Notes: a model not told the origin generated them from the letters alone. 63,685 nucleotides of DNA from Pusillimonas sp. (GCF_029263785.1 NZ_JAJUFE010000011.1:1-63685); one strand, 5' to 3'. Numbered from the stretch's first letter, positions 38,825 through 49,180 are shown. Numbers and translations are program-made.

Positions 38825-38870
38825 CAATCTGGTTACAGAGCCGTGCCATGCCGGCGGCACGGCCCGCCGG

Positions 38871-40859
38871 CTAGTTCGCGCCTTGCAGCACTTCGTCCAG
38901 CACAGCGCCGAAACGCTCGGCATTCTGAAAGCCAATCACCCGCTTGCTGAGTTCGGCTCCGTCGCGATCAAAAAAGATGATTCCCGGAGGGCCAAAAAGA
39001 TTGAAACGCCGCAACAGTTCGCGGTGCTCGGGCGTATTGGCCGTGACATCCGCCTGAACCAGCAGAAACTGATTCATGCGCTGCGCCACTTGGGGGTCGG
39101 TAAACGTGAAACGTTCCATCTCGATACACGAGACACACCAGTCAGCGTAAAAATCCAGAAGAACGGGTTGGCTGCTTTGTGCGACGATCTCGTCCAGTTC
39201 GACTATCGACTCCACTGGCGTGAACTCTGGCAACCGAGCAGTCGGCGATGCCCCCCCGCTTTCAGAGGCCAGCGTATTGGTGGCCGCAAATGGAGCCAAG
39301 GGTCGGAACAGATCGCGTCCACCTGCTGCCAGGCCAACTAAAAGCAATATCGACCACACAGCCAACAAGAGGCCGGCCGCACGCAAGACGCTGCGCCACA
39401 GCCCCGTGGCGCCAGTGGACACGGGAAGCCCGCCCCTGCGCCCAAAGGCCCCCAACATTACAGCGCTGCACATGGCCAGAAATGCCCAGCCCAAAATGGC
39501 GACCCATACCGGGACGACCGGCCTTAGCATCCACCACGCCGTCGCCAGCAGCAGCATGCCGAAGAACTGTTTGACGCCGTCCATCCACGGGCCTGCTCGC
39601 GGAATGAGGGCGCCCGAGGTCGCCCCCAGAACCAGCAGCAACAAGCCCTGCCCCCAGGCCATGGCGAACAGGGCACTGCCGCCTAACGCCACGTCACCCG
39701 TCTGGGAGATGAACAGCAGGACGCCCGCCAGCGGCGCCGCAACGCAGGGCCCCACGATCAGCGCGGACACCATGCCGATCAGGAACGCGCCGCCCCAACG
39801 ACCACCGGGGATGTGCGATGCGCGTTCGCTCAGACCGGCCTGCAGTCGGGCGGGAGCCTGAAAGGTATACACGTCGAACATCGCCAATGCCAGCAGGGCA
39901 AGCAGCAGCGCGAATACTGACAGGACCCACGGGGTCTGCAACCAGGCGGCCAGACTGGCGCCGACCAGCCCGGCAGCAACGCCCAGCACCGTATAAACCA
40001 GCGACATTCCCAGGACATAACTGGCGGCCAAGCCCAATCCACGCCACCTTCCGCGTGGTCCGTGACGCCGCGCGTCTCCTGCAACCACAGCCATGACAAT
40101 CGGCACCATGGGCAGCACACAAGGGGTGAAGGTAAGCAACACACCGAACAAGAAGGCAAGGCCAACAAGTTCAACCCAACCTATGTCAGCCAGATAAGAG
40201 GCAAGACCGGTGTCGCCCAGGCTCAATACCCCACCAACGCCCTCGGCTCGACCGGAGCCCGTTGCAGCCCCCTGTCGGGCCAGTTCATCTTGTGGCGGCG
40301 GAACGCTTTCGACGACGCCCTCGCCCTGCACCCGATAACCCAGGTCGGCAGGCATCAGCTGCAGCGCAAAGGTCATTGGCGGATAACATAAGCCGGCGTT
40401 GGCGCAGCCCTGTCCGGTAATACGCAGTGGCACTGCCTGCTGAGCCCCTGCCTGCAGGGGCAGCCGTATGGTTACCTGGTCGTGATAGACCTCCATGTCT
40501 TCGTCAAAGGTGGGGTCGTATTTGACAGTGCCTCGAGGATAAATCGGCTCGCCTGCGATCGCCGTATCCAGTTCGAATGCGAAGCGGTCCCGATACATGT
40601 AATAGTCGGGGGCAATCTGGAAGTGCACGTGCAGTTCGGTGGGATTGGCCATGGCGGCCGACAACACAAACGCTTCAGCCGGGTCGAGGAACTCTTCTTC
40701 GGCCTGGGCCGGTATCGTCAGGACACTCAGGGCCACCGCCATAAGCAAGCACAGAGCCCGCTTCAGCTGACGTAGCGCCTGAAAACCGATAAACTCTCGC
40801 GGACAAGCGTCGGCCCGCGCACTGCCCTGGCCGCCTGCTGCGCCTAACCTCGATACCAT
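38871..40859 (-). CDS. dsbD: Thiol:disulfide interchange protein DsbD
   Basis: 662 residues. The signal ends at AQA near 53. The N-terminal periplasmic domain has the Cys pair in GCANAGLCYPP; the eight-helix membrane domain has single cysteines in TFTPCVLPMVP and VGPCVAAPLAG; the C-terminal thioredoxin domain has DWCVSCIE near 570. It passes electrons from cytoplasmic thioredoxin to periplasmic proteins, including apocytochromes. The start at 40859 gives a long pre-signal region, so a downstream start is possible. It follows cutA by 27 bp. Confidence 0.96.
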   Translation of the reverse strand: MVSRLGAAGGQGSARADACPREFIGFQALRQLKRALCLLMAVALSVLTIPAQAEEEFLDPAEAFVLSAAMANPTELHVHFQIAPDYYMYRDRFAFELDTAIAGEPIYPRGTVKYDPTFDEDMEVYHDQVTIRLPLQAGAQQAVPLRITGQGCANAGLCYPPMTFALQLMPADLGYRVQGEGVVESVPPPQDELARQGAATGSGRAEGVGGVLSLGDTGLASYLADIGWVELVGLAFLFGVLLTFTPCVLPMVPIVMAVVAGDARRHGPRGRWRGLGLAASYVLGMSLVYTVLGVAAGLVGASLAAWLQTPWVLSVFALLLALLALAMFDVYTFQAPARLQAGLSERASHIPGGRWGGAFLIGMVSALIVGPCVAAPLAGVLLFISQTGDVALGGSALFAMAWGQGLLLLVLGATSGALIPRAGPWMDGVKQFFGMLLLATAWWMLRPVVPVWVAILGWAFLAMCSAVMLGAFGRRGGLPVSTGATGLWRSVLRAAGLLLAVWSILLLVGLAAGGRDLFRPLAPFAATNTLASESGGASPTARLPEFTPVESIVELDEIVAQSSQPVLLDFYADWCVSCIEMERFTFTDPQVAQRMNQFLLVQADVTANTPEHRELLRRFNLFGPPGIIFFDRDGAELSKRVIGFQNAERFGAVLDEVLQGAN

Positions 40860-40886
40860 GCCTTCTTCCTTATTGACCGCGAGTGC

Positions 40887-41213
40887 TCAGGACGCAGTCG
40901 TTTGCTGCTTTACCCAATCGAGGTAAGGCTGAGCCCCACCTTCAACGGACAGAACCAGAACCTCGGGGACCTCGTATGGATGCAATTCGATCAGGCGGCT
41001 CGTCATGGCCGCCAACGCCGTCCTGGATGTTTTGATGACAAGAGGGACTTCTTCGGTGCCCTCGAGCTTGCCCTCCCACATATACATGGACAAGACCGGC
41101 GCACCAAGGTTCACGCAAGCAGCCAGGCCTTCTTCAACCAGCATGTGAGCAATGCGCTTCGCTAAAAGCATATCGGGAGCATTGCTAAGTACTACCACCA
41201 CGTCGTTCGCCAT
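40887..41213 (-). CDS. cutA: Divalent cation tolerance protein CutA
   Basis: 108 residues from the ATG at 41213. Conserved features include AACVNLGAPVLSMYMWEGK, EEVPLVIKT and HPYEVPEVLVL, with a C-terminal YLDWV. A small trimeric ferredoxin-fold protein linked to copper tolerance. Located directly upstream of dsbD on the same strand, a frequent pairing. Confidence 0.95.
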   Translation of the reverse strand: MANDVVVVLSNAPDMLLAKRIAHMLVEEGLAACVNLGAPVLSMYMWEGKLEGTEEVPLVIKTSRTALAAMTSRLIELHPYEVPEVLVLSVEGGAQPYLDWVKQQTTAS

Positions 41214-41348
41214 GAGCACTCCCTCTGTCGGAACCTCAAACCTCGTTATTTTAGCGGTTCGGGCAGCAGGGTTCCGGTGGGGCATGCGGTGCGGTCCCGG
41301 CAGTGCGCCAACATTGTGGCCGTACCGCCGGAAACCAGCGTCGGGTTC

Positions 41349-42242
41349 TTAGGGTTCGAGGATCATGGCCAGGGTGGCCCGCGTAAGCTCGCTGTCCGCG
41401 TCAGCCCATTCGCAAAGCAGGTTGAAATGGTTGCACTGGGGCACGTGCAGCCGATTTACACTGACACCTGCGGCACGACATGCCGCGTCGTAGGCGTCCG
41501 TCTGGTTTTTGAAACCGTCGGTTTCAAGGCCTCCGACAGCCAGAACGGCAGGCAATCCCGTACGGGGCAAATGGTGCATCGGACTGACTCGCGGGGTCTG
41601 ATCCGCATGCAATTGCAGCCACTCATTGGGCGCGACATCACAAAGCGGGGCCAACTCGTACAAGCCGCTCAAGGCCGCCAAGCCCTTTACGACATCGTCC
41701 GGCAAGCCATAGGAGGCAGTCCAGCCCTGAGCAGCAGCCATGGCCGCCAGATGGGCTCCGGCCGAACTTCCTGCCACGTAGATGCGGTTGGGGTCGACAC
41801 CATACTGTGCACCGTGCGTGTAAAGCCAAGCCACGGCGTTGCGCACCTGCCGCACGACTTCCGGCAGTGTAGCCTCGGGCAGCAATGTGTACTCGAGCGT
41901 GCAAACCGCCACCCCCGCCTGAACAAATGGCTTGACCATGATGGGCGCGTCTTCTTTGGCCTGAGAACGCCAATAGCCCCCGTGGATAAACACAAACACC
42001 GGGGCCGGAGTTGACCGCAATACCGTCGGAAAGATATCGAGCCGTTCGGCGTTGGCCGGGCCGTATTTCAGATCATACAGCCCGACGCAGTCGCGGTTGA
42101 CCTCTCGCGCGAGACGCGCGTACTCGGCCACACAGGCGTCAAAATCTGCTACCGATCCCCGTGCATCGTACTGCCGACCCCGTTCGGCAAGATCTGCAAA
42201 ACGAAGGTCGACGTCGGTGCCATCATTAACACGCTGATTCAA
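41349..42242 (-). CDS. Alpha/beta hydrolase, kynurenine formamidase/esterase-like
   Basis: 297 residues with a TTG start preceded by GGGGAAG. The oxyanion motif HGGYW is near 90, the nucleophile in AGSSAGAHLA near 157 and the His in CNHFNLL near 275. This is the HSL/formamidase group acting on short-chain esters or N-formyl amides. It starts 13 bp after an orphan Liv-type binding protein on the same strand, suggesting a small uptake-plus-hydrolysis unit. Substrate unknown. Confidence 0.82.
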   Translation of the reverse strand: MNQRVNDGTDVDLRFADLAERGRQYDARGSVADFDACVAEYARLAREVNRDCVGLYDLKYGPANAERLDIFPTVLRSTPAPVFVFIHGGYWRSQAKEDAPIMVKPFVQAGVAVCTLEYTLLPEATLPEVVRQVRNAVAWLYTHGAQYGVDPNRIYVAGSSAGAHLAAMAAAQGWTASYGLPDDVVKGLAALSGLYELAPLCDVAPNEWLQLHADQTPRVSPMHHLPRTGLPAVLAVGGLETDGFKNQTDAYDAACRAAGVSVNRLHVPQCNHFNLLCEWADADSELTRATLAMILEP

Positions 42243-42255
42243 GGTCTTCCCCGCC

Positions 42256-43428
42256 TCACTTCATTTCGCATTCGGCAGCGAAGGCGTCCCGCTCACCGCT
42301 CATGACCTTTTTCAGAACCGTGGGCATCAGATTGCCATCGGCATCTTTTTCGATCTTGTTCAGGTAGTAATCCTGAATGGGATGATGATTGGTATCGAAG
42401 GCGAAGTTTCCTCGTACCGACTTGAAATCGGCCTTGCGCAAGGCTTCGCGGAACTCGTCAGCCCGGCTCAGGTCGCCGTCGACGGCCTTGAGGGCCGATG
42501 CAATCAGGCGCGCAGTATCGTACGACAAAGCACCGTAGTGCGTGGGTACCCGACCGTATGCCTTTTTGAAGTCTTCAACAAATTGTTTGCTTTCGGGCAG
42601 ATCGAGCGTCGGCGACCAAAGAGCGGTGGTGTACAGCCCTTCAGAAGCGTCGCCGGTTGCCTGAATCATGCGCAAATCCATCGAAAACACCGGCAGGAAC
42701 ATGGGCACGGTATCTTTCAGGCCCGAATTGGCATATTGCTTGGCAAAGTTGATGCCGGCGCCACCGGGGTGAAACTGATAAATGGCGTCAGGCTTGAGAT
42801 CGCGCAGACGGGCAAGCTCGACCGAGAAATCATTCTGGTCGAGCTTGGTGTAGATTTCGGCAACCACATTGCCCTTGTATTCGCGCTTGAAGCCTGTCAG
42901 TGCGTCGCGACCTGCCTGGTAGCTGGGTGCCAGCAAGGCGACATTCTTGAAGCCCTGCTCGGTGGCAGCACGACCTGCAGCAGAGTGAAGCGAAGTGTTC
43001 TCGAACGAGGCTACAAAGTAGTTCTTGTCGCAACGCTTGCCGGCAAATTGCGACGGGCCGGCGTTAAGACTCACGTAGAAGGCACCCTCTTTCAAGATGC
43101 TTGGCACTGCGGCCATCAGTACGTTCGAAAAATTGATGCCCGTAAATAACTGAATGCCCTCTTGCAGCATTTTTTCGGCAGACTGCTTGCCGGTAGGTGG
43201 TTTCAGGCCATCGTCTTCAATGACCAATTGCACAGGCACGCCGCCAAGCTTTCCGCCTTCTTGGTCGATGGCCAACTGAAAGGCGTCACGTTGGTCTTCA
43301 CCGATATAACCGGCCGGCGTCGACAGGGTGGTAATGAATCCGATACGAAGCGGATCCGCCGCTGCAGCGGATTGCGCTACCGTAAGCCCGATAACGCCAA
43401 GGCATGCCAATGTTAATTTGCGCAGCAT
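42256..43428 (-). CDS. Orphan Liv-type ABC transporter substrate-binding protein
   Basis: 390 residues, Sec signal with cleavage near AAAADP (about residue 24), then the periplasmic-binding fold (PLRIGFITTLSTPAGYIGEDQRDAF). No permease or ATPase genes adjoin it, so it must share a transporter encoded elsewhere, perhaps the Liv system at 4624-9398, or act as a sensor. It is followed by a hydrolase gene. Upstream, 43429-43575 is A/T-rich without a clear promoter. Confidence 0.88.
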   Translation of the reverse strand: MLRKLTLACLGVIGLTVAQSAAAADPLRIGFITTLSTPAGYIGEDQRDAFQLAIDQEGGKLGGVPVQLVIEDDGLKPPTGKQSAEKMLQEGIQLFTGINFSNVLMAAVPSILKEGAFYVSLNAGPSQFAGKRCDKNYFVASFENTSLHSAAGRAATEQGFKNVALLAPSYQAGRDALTGFKREYKGNVVAEIYTKLDQNDFSVELARLRDLKPDAIYQFHPGGAGINFAKQYANSGLKDTVPMFLPVFSMDLRMIQATGDASEGLYTTALWSPTLDLPESKQFVEDFKKAYGRVPTHYGALSYDTARLIASALKAVDGDLSRADEFREALRKADFKSVRGNFAFDTNHHPIQDYYLNKIEKDADGNLMPTVLKKVMSGERDAFAAECEMK

Positions 43429-43569
43429 ATTTCCTTCCTTGAATGAGCCGGCCAGAAGCCAGCGGGGATGCGACTTCTTAACAGGTATATTTTATAAAAA
43501 ACCAAAAATTTTCGTAATGGTATCCTTTTTTCAAGAATTCGTGCAATGCGGTTTACCCCCAATGTGCCC

Positions 43570-43613
43570 ATACAAAAACACCCCAGACCGCCCGTTGCGG
43601 ATCTGGGGTGTTT
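43570..43613 (-). terminator. Intrinsic terminator after rplQ
   Basis: On the minus strand AAACACCCCAGA (43613-43602) pairs over 12 bp with TCTGGGGTGTTT (43587-43576) and runs into a TTTTTG tract. It ends the ribosomal transcript 40 bp after the rplQ stop. Confidence 0.9.
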
Positions 43614-43652
43614 CGAATTTCTGAACGCCGGGCCTCGTCGGCCCGCAGTGTC

Positions 43653-44042
43653 TTATTCTGCAGCTTCTTCGGCGTCTTCGACTTCGGGACGATCGACAAG
43701 CTCGATGAATGCCATCGGAGCGTTATCGCCCTGACGGAAACCCATCTTCAGGACACGTGTGTAACCGCCGTTACGCTCTTTGTAGCGGGGGCCGATCACA
43801 TCAAACAGCTTGGTAACTGCTTCGCGGTCACGCAGGCGGGCAAACGCCAGGCGCTTGTTGGCGACGGAAGGCTCTTTGCCCAAAGTGATGAGGGGTTCGA
43901 CAACGCGGCGCAGTTCTTTTGCCTTGGGCAAGGTCGTCTTGATTGCTTCGTGAGTAATCAGGGAAACAGCCATATTGCGGAACATGGCAAGACGATGGGC
44001 GCTGGTGCGATTAAGTTTACGCAGACCGTGACGGTGACGCAT
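43653..44042 (-). CDS. rplQ: 50S ribosomal protein L17
   Basis: 129 residues from the ATG at 44042 ([23 protein letters not shown]), the standard L17 opening. The C-terminus has a short acidic extension VEDAEEAAE. It is the last gene of the alpha operon order but is separated from rpoA by 198 bp containing an intrinsic terminator, so it may depend on read-through or its own promoter. Confidence 0.97.
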   Translation of the reverse strand: MRHRHGLRKLNRTSAHRLAMFRNMAVSLITHEAIKTTLPKAKELRRVVEPLITLGKEPSVANKRLAFARLRDREAVTKLFDVIGPRYKERNGGYTRVLKMGFRQGDNAPMAFIELVDRPEVEDAEEAAE

Positions 44043-44196
44043 GATGATTTCCTTTGAATCTATGTGTGCGAAAGTGATTTCGCGGTTAGCCGGCTCTTCT
44101 ATCAGAAAATCTGCGGGCCGATCAAGGGGTAGAACTATACAGCAAAAAAAGGTCAACTACTGTGCCGGTGGCGGCTGTGCACCACCTTCAGCAGTT

Positions 44197-44228
44197 CAAA
44201 AAGCCCGATGCAAGACCACGCATCGGGC
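44197..44228 (-). terminator. Intrinsic terminator between rpoA and rplQ
   Basis: On the minus strand GCCCGATGC (44228-44220) pairs with GCATCGGGC (44211-44203), 9 bp with an 8-nt loop, directly followed by TTTTTG. It begins 13 bp after the rpoA stop. It would limit transcription into rplQ. Confidence 0.85.
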
Positions 44229-44240
44229 CAGATACCACTT

Positions 44241-45227
44241 TTACGGACGCTCAAGGCCCAGCGGTGGCCAGTTCTCGAGCTTCATGCCCAAGGTCAGGCC
44301 ACGTGCGGCAAGGACTTCCTTGATTTCGTTGAGCGACTTGCGACCCAGATTGGGCGTTTTGAGAAGCTCGTTTTCGGTGCGCTGGATGAGATCGCCGATG
44401 TAGTAGATGTTTTCGGCCTTGAGGCAGTTGGCCGAGCGAACCGTAAGCTCGAGGTCGTCGACCGGACGCAACAGCACGGGGTCGATCTGAGGCGTACCAC
44501 GTGCCGGAGCTTCGTACGAATCGCCAACGCCTTCCAGTGCAGCAAACACCGAGATCTGGTCCATCAGGATGCGGGCCGATTGGCGGACAGCTTCTTCAGG
44601 AGACAACACGCCGTTGGTTTCGATATCAAGAATCAGCTTGTCGAGGTCGGTACGCTGCTCGACACGAGCGCTTTCAACCGAGTAGCTGACGCGGCGAACC
44701 GGGCTGTACGAGGCATCAAGAACGATACGACCAATAGTGTGCGAACGGTCGTCGGCCAGTGCGCGAACGTTACCGGGCACATATCCGCGTCCCTGCTCGA
44801 CCTTGATATGGATTTCGAGCTTTCCAGCTTCGGTAAGCGTAGCAATCACGTGATCGGGGTTGATGATCTCGACGTCGTGAGGCAGTTCGATATCGGCGGC
44901 CGTGACGACGCCTGCGCCTTCTTTGCGCAGAACCAGGGTAACCTCGTCGCGGTTGTGCAGCTTGAATACCACGCCCTTAAGGTTAAGCAGAATGTCGACG
45001 ACGTCCTCACGCACGCCAGCGATGGTGGAGTATTCGTGCACCACACCGGTGATCTGCACTTCGGTGGGCGCATAGCCGGTCATGGATGACAACAGAATGC
45101 GACGCAGTGCATTGCCCAGAGTATGGCCGTAGCCACGCTCGAATGGCTCCATGATCACGCGAGCGCGATTCTTGCTGACGGGTTCGACTTCGATCGAACG
45201 GGGCTTCAGAAAACCTTGAGACGACAT
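44241..45227 (-). CDS. rpoA: DNA-directed RNA polymerase subunit alpha
   Basis: 328 residues. The N-terminal dimerisation domain has [19 protein letters not shown]; the C-terminal DNA-binding domain has [20 protein letters not shown] and [17 protein letters not shown]. Assembly platform of RNA polymerase and target of many activators. Placed between rpsD and rplQ as usual. Confidence 0.98.
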   Translation of the reverse strand: MSSQGFLKPRSIEVEPVSKNRARVIMEPFERGYGHTLGNALRRILLSSMTGYAPTEVQITGVVHEYSTIAGVREDVVDILLNLKGVVFKLHNRDEVTLVLRKEGAGVVTAADIELPHDVEIINPDHVIATLTEAGKLEIHIKVEQGRGYVPGNVRALADDRSHTIGRIVLDASYSPVRRVSYSVESARVEQRTDLDKLILDIETNGVLSPEEAVRQSARILMDQISVFAALEGVGDSYEAPARGTPQIDPVLLRPVDDLELTVRSANCLKAENIYYIGDLIQRTENELLKTPNLGRKSLNEIKEVLAARGLTLGMKLENWPPLGLERP

Positions 45228-45304
45228 GTGTGTTCCTTTTCAATACCCTCGGCTCGTTACACCGATAAGGCTGACGGATGAACCGCTTGTCTGGCGGTAG
45301 ATGA

Positions 45305-45345
45305 CACAGCCCAGGTTCCAGCAAACGACTGAAACATGGGCTGTG
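45305..45345 (-). other. Large interrupted hairpin between rpsD and rpoA
   Basis: CACAGCCCA (45305-45313) pairs with TGGGCTGTG (45337-45345), continued inward by GTT/AAC and CAG/CTG around a 7-nt loop. No T-tract follows. Position in the 145-bp rpsD-rpoA gap suggests an attenuator, RNA-processing site or protein-binding regulatory element. Confidence 0.55.
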
Positions 45346-45372
45346 CCTTGATGCTGCAAACGCAAAAACCGA

Positions 45373-45996
45373 TTAACGCGAGTACAGTTCGACGACCATC
45401 GACTCGTTGACGTCGCGGGCGACATCCGAGCGATCGGGAACCTGCTTGAAGACGCCCGACAACTTGCTGGCGTCGACTTCAACCCACTGGGGGAAGCCTT
45501 GGCCGGAAGCCAGATCGAGAGCTTCGCGGATACGGAGCTGCCCCTTGGCCTTCTCGCGGATGGAGATGACGTCGCCGGGCTTTACGATAATGGAAGCGAT
45601 ATCGGCGGTTTTGCCGTTAAGCTCAACCGAGCGGTGATTGACCAGCTGACGCGCTTCGGCGCGGGTCGATCCGAAGCCCATGCGGTACACAACGTTGTCG
45701 AGACGGGATTCGAGCAACTGGATAAGCGTTTCACCAGTGTTGCCACGACGGCGCTCGGCTTCGGCAAAGTACTTGCGGAACTGCTTCTCGAGCACACCGT
45801 ACATGCGCTTGAGCTTTTGCTTTTCGCGCAGCTGCAGACCGAAGTCGGACGTACGAGCGCCCGAGATACGGCCGTGCTGACCGGGTTTGGATTCGAGCTT
45901 GCACTTCGAGTCGAGCGAACGACGTGCGCTCTTGAGGAAGAGGTCGGTACCCTCGCGACGCGAGAGCTTGCATTTAGGTCCAATATAACGTGCCAT
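45373..45996 (-). CDS. rpsD: 30S ribosomal protein S4
   Basis: 207 residues ([21 protein letters not shown]). The S4 RNA-binding domain near 97-160 has [23 protein letters not shown]. The zinc-ligand cysteine cluster of some S4 proteins is absent. A primary 16S rRNA binder and, in other bacteria, feedback regulator of the alpha operon. Confidence 0.98.
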   Translation of the reverse strand: MARYIGPKCKLSRREGTDLFLKSARRSLDSKCKLESKPGQHGRISGARTSDFGLQLREKQKLKRMYGVLEKQFRKYFAEAERRRGNTGETLIQLLESRLDNVVYRMGFGSTRAEARQLVNHRSVELNGKTADIASIIVKPGDVISIREKAKGQLRIREALDLASGQGFPQWVEVDASKLSGVFKQVPDRSDVARDVNESMVVELYSR

Positions 45997-46005
45997 GGTT
46001 TCCTC

Positions 46006-46407
46006 TTAGATGCGACGACGCTTGGGTGGACGGCAGCCGTTGTGCGGGATGGGCGTGATATCCGAGATGCTGGAAATCTTGATGCCCAGCGCGTTAAGCG
46101 CACGCACCGACGACTCGCGGCCGGGGCCGGGGCCCTTGATTCGCACTTCGAGTGTCTTGATGCCGTATTCCTGAGCTACGCGGCCGGCCGACTCGGCGGC
46201 TACCTGAGCAGCAAACGGAGTGGATTTGCGCGAGCCCTTGAAGCCGGCGCCACCCGAAGTCGCCCAGGAAAGCGTGTTGCCCTGACGATCGGTAATGGTA
46301 ATGATGGTGTTGTTGAATGACGCATGAACGTGCGCGATGCCGTCCGATACGCTCTTCTTGACTTTCTTGCGCACACGCGAGGCGCTGCTGTTGGATGCTT
46401 TCGCCAT
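46006..46407 (-). CDS. rpsK: 30S ribosomal protein S11
   Basis: 133 residues. Conserved core [22 protein letters not shown] and C-terminal [18 protein letters not shown] are standard S11. Lies 9 bp upstream of rpsD. Confidence 0.98.
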   Translation of the reverse strand: MAKASNSSASRVRKKVKKSVSDGIAHVHASFNNTIITITDRQGNTLSWATSGGAGFKGSRKSTPFAAQVAAESAGRVAQEYGIKTLEVRIKGPGPGRESSVRALNALGIKISSISDITPIPHNGCRPPKRRRI

Positions 46408-46421
46408 GTTCTAATCCTCGA

Positions 46422-46787
46422 TTATTTCTTCAGGGACGCGGCTGCACGACGCGGACCCTTGCGGGTGCGAGCGTTGGTGCGGGTGCGCTGACCACGAACA
46501 GGCAGGCCACGCTTGTGACGCATGCCGCGATAGGTTCCCAGGTCGATCAGGCGCTTGATCGAAAGTTGTACTTCGCGACGCAGATCGCCTTCGACGGTGA
46601 ACGCATTGACGTTCTCACGAATACGCTCGAGTTCGGCATCGGTCAGGTCTTTTACCTTTTTGGAGTACTCGATACCGGACGCTTCGCAAATTTTGCGTGC
46701 GCGCGCACGACCGATGCCAAAAATAGCAGTAAGTCCGATTTCGGCGTGCTTATGCGGCGGAATGTTGATGCCAGCGATACGGGCCAT
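46422..46787 (-). CDS. rpsM: 30S ribosomal protein S13
   Basis: 121 residues opening [22 protein letters not shown], with the basic tail [18 protein letters not shown]. Binds the 30S head and contacts the 50S. Lies 14 bp upstream of rpsK. Confidence 0.98.
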   Translation of the reverse strand: MARIAGINIPPHKHAEIGLTAIFGIGRARARKICEASGIEYSKKVKDLTDAELERIRENVNAFTVEGDLRREVQLSIKRLIDLGTYRGMRHKRGLPVRGQRTRTNARTRKGPRRAAASLKK

Positions 46788-46823
46788 GACTGTTCCTTGT
46801 TTAAATCTGGTGCGCTGCGGCCA

Positions 46824-46937
46824 TTAGCCTTGGCGCTGCTTGTGACGCGGGTCGGTGCAGATGACGCGCACCACGCCGTGACGTTTGATGATTTTGCAGT
46901 GGCGGCAAATCCGCTTTACCGATGCCATTACCTTCAT
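46824..46937 (-). CDS. rpmJ: 50S ribosomal protein L36
   Basis: 37 residues, translated from the minus strand between rpsM and inf[17 protein letters not shown]..., ending DPRHKQRQG. The zinc ligands C-x2-C ... C-x4-H are all present, so this is the zinc-binding (C+) form. Confidence 0.96.
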   Translation of the reverse strand: MKVMASVKRICRHCKIIKRHGVVRVICTDPRHKQRQG

Positions 46938-46970
46938 GGGTTGACTCCTAGTTTCCTTTAATCCGGCCGC

Positions 46971-47189
46971 TTATTTAGAGCGGAAAACAATCCGGGCGCG
47001 AGACAGGTCATAGGGCGTGAGCTCCACTGTGACCTTGTCACCCGGCAATATCCGGATGTAATGCATGCGCATCTTGCCCGAAATATGGCCCAACACCACA
47101 TGACCATTTTCCAACTTGACGCGAAAAGTTGCGTTTGGCAGGTTCTCGAGAACCTCTCCTTGCATTTGTATGACGTCGTCTTTTGCCAT
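46971..47189 (-). CDS. infA: Translation initiation factor IF-1
   Basis: 72 residues from the ATG at 47189 ([20 protein letters not shown]). The S1/OB fold runs through [23 protein letters not shown]. It occupies the ribosomal A site during initiation. Located between secY and rpmJ, a common betaproteobacterial position. Confidence 0.98.
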   Translation of the reverse strand: MAKDDVIQMQGEVLENLPNATFRVKLENGHVVLGHISGKMRMHYIRILPGDKVTVELTPYDLSRARIVFRSK

Positions 47190-47200
47190 TTTTGCTCTTC

Positions 47201-48526
47201 TTACCGCATTGGCAATCCCGCACCCTTGAAGTTCGCCTTCTTGAGCAGCGAGTCGTACTGGTGAGACATCATGTAAGCCTGCGCCTGGGCCATGAAATCC
47301 ATGGCCACGACCACAATGATTAACAACGAAGTACCACCGAAATAGAACGGGACATTCCAGCGCATCTGCATGAACTCGGGCAGCAAGCACACCAGGGTGA
47401 TGTAGATTGCTCCGGCCAGAGTCAGGCGCATGAGGATCTTGTCGATATAACGCGACGTTTGCTCACCGGGCCGGATGCCTGGAATGAAAGCGCCGCTCTT
47501 CTTCAGATTGTCTGCGGTTTCGCGGCTGTTGAACACCAGGGCCGTATAGAAGAAGCAGAAGAAGATGATCAGCGCCGAAAACAGCGTGACATACAAGGGC
47601 TGGTGCGGTGCCAGTGCGGCCGCCAGATCACCCAGCCAACGCATGTTGGGATTGCTGGAGAACCAGCTGGTGACCGTTGCAGGCAGCAAAATAATGGACG
47701 AAGCAAAGATGGGCGGAATCACACCGGCCATGTTGAGCTTCAGGGGCAAGTGGGAGCTTTGCCCGCCATAGATCTTGTTGCCGACCTGGCGCTTGGCGTA
47801 GTTGACCGTAATACGGCGCTGACCACGTTCGACAAACACCACGAAGTACGTAACCGCCACCACCAGAACCAGGATGAACAGTGCCGACAGGATCGACATT
47901 GCATCGGTACGGACGAGGTCGAGCATGCCTGTCAATGCACTGGGCAGACCCGCCACAATTCCGGCGAAGATGATGATGGAAATGCCGTTGCCAATACCAC
48001 GTTCGGTAATTTGCTCGCCCAGCCACATGACGAACATCGTGCCGGTAACCAGCGAGACGATAGTCGTGAAGCGGAAGAGCATGCCCGGATCTATGACCAG
48101 GCCCGGCTGCGATTCAAGCGCAACCGAAATACCGACGGCCTGGAACAGGGCCAGAAGCACCGTACCATACCGTGTGTACTGGGTAATCTTGCGACGGCCC
48201 GATTCGCCTTCTTTCTTTATGGCTTCGAGCGTGGGCACCACGACAGCCATAAGCTGCATGATAATTGCCGCCGAAATGTACGGCATGATGCCAAGAGCGA
48301 ACACCGAGAAGCGTTCGAGAGCGCCGCCCGAGAACATGTTGAACAGACCCAGGATACCACCCTGGTTCTGCTGGAACATCTCGGCCAGCGCGTCCGGGTT
48401 GATGCCGGGCACGGGTATGTGCGTACCTAAACGGTATACGACCAGGGCGAGCACCAAGAAGACAAGACGGCGCTTGAGATCGCCGTACTTGGCTCCCGCC
48501 TTGTTCTGTGCCTGAGCTTTAGCCAC
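47201..48526 (-). CDS. secY: Protein translocase subunit SecY
   Basis: 441 residues, GTG start, ten membrane helices. Signature regions include [13 protein letters not shown] in the first helix area and [13 protein letters not shown] in a cytoplasmic loop. Core channel of the Sec translocon. Starts 10 bp after the rplO stop. Confidence 0.98.
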   Translation of the reverse strand: MAKAQAQNKAGAKYGDLKRRLVFLVLALVVYRLGTHIPVPGINPDALAEMFQQNQGGILGLFNMFSGGALERFSVFALGIMPYISAAIIMQLMAVVVPTLEAIKKEGESGRRKITQYTRYGTVLLALFQAVGISVALESQPGLVIDPGMLFRFTTIVSLVTGTMFVMWLGEQITERGIGNGISIIIFAGIVAGLPSALTGMLDLVRTDAMSILSALFILVLVVAVTYFVVFVERGQRRITVNYAKRQVGNKIYGGQSSHLPLKLNMAGVIPPIFASSIILLPATVTSWFSSNPNMRWLGDLAAALAPHQPLYVTLFSALIIFFCFFYTALVFNSRETADNLKKSGAFIPGIRPGEQTSRYIDKILMRLTLAGAIYITLVCLLPEFMQMRWNVPFYFGGTSLLIIVVVAMDFMAQAQAYMMSHQYDSLLKKANFKGAGLPMR

Positions 48527-48536
48527 CCGCTACCCC

Positions 48537-48977
48537 TTAAACCAGCGAACCGCCGGCAGCTTCGATAGCCGCACGTGCGCCGGCAGTGGCACCAATACCC
48601 TTGAGCACAACCTTGCGGGTGAGTTCGCCGGATTTGATGACCTTGGCATAACGTACGTTCTGGCCGATAACGCCAGCCTGCTTGAGGACCTGGACGTCGA
48701 TTTCGTCGACGGGCAGGGCTTCAATTTCGGACAGACGAACTTCGGCGCGCAACAATTGGCTGCGGGAAGTAAAGCCGCGCTTGGGCAGGCGACGGTACAA
48801 AGGCATTTGACCGCCTTCGAAACCGACCTTGTGGAAACCGCCGGAACGCGACTTCTGACCTTTGTGACCACGGCCGGCGGTCTTGCCCAGACCGGAGCCG
48901 ATGCCACGGCCGACGCGGCGCTTGGCGTGCTTGCTGCCAGCTGCGGGCTGCAATGTGTTCAGTTGAGTTTCAGACAT
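48537..48977 (-). CDS. rplO: 50S ribosomal protein L15
   Basis: 146 residues. The Gly/Arg-rich start [22 protein letters not shown] and the [21 protein letters not shown] end are typical L15. Confidence 0.98.
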   Translation of the reverse strand: MSETQLNTLQPAAGSKHAKRRVGRGIGSGLGKTAGRGHKGQKSRSGGFHKVGFEGGQMPLYRRLPKRGFTSRSQLLRAEVRLSEIEALPVDEIDVQVLKQAGVIGQNVRYAKVIKSGELTRKVVLKGIGATAGARAAIEAAGGSLV

Positions 48978-48988
48978 CCCGATTCCTT

Positions 48989-49177
48989 TCAGGCTTCCGA
49001 GACGGTGACGAGGTAATCCACTTTACGGATCATCCCACGCACCTCGGGCGTATCGACCAACACGCGGCTGCTGTTCAGGCGACGCAGCCCCAGACCACGA
49101 ACGGTGTCGCGATGGGATTGCTTGGTGCCGATGACAGAGCGCACGAGCGTGACTTTGATTTGCTTCTGTGTCGTCAT
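48989..49177 (-). CDS. rpmD: 50S ribosomal protein L30
   Basis: 62 residues: [19 protein letters not shown] and [19 protein letters not shown] are the L30 hallmarks. Placed between rpsE and rplO. Confidence 0.98.
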   Translation of the reverse strand: MTTQKQIKVTLVRSVIGTKQSHRDTVRGLGLRRLNSSRVLVDTPEVRGMIRKVDYLVTVSEA

Positions 49178-49180
49178 GAC

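Noticed and set aside
44100-44160. TTGACC and TATAGT upstream of rplQ on the minus strand as a promoter
   Set aside because: The spacer is only 11 bp, too short for a functional sigma-70 promoter.
44208-45089. 293-codon plus-strand frame opposite rpoA
   Set aside because: Antisense shadow of rpoA without independent support.
47459-48430. 323-codon plus-strand frame opposite secY
   Set aside because: Composition is a mirror of a membrane protein gene (His/Gln/Arg-rich) with no motif or ribosome site.
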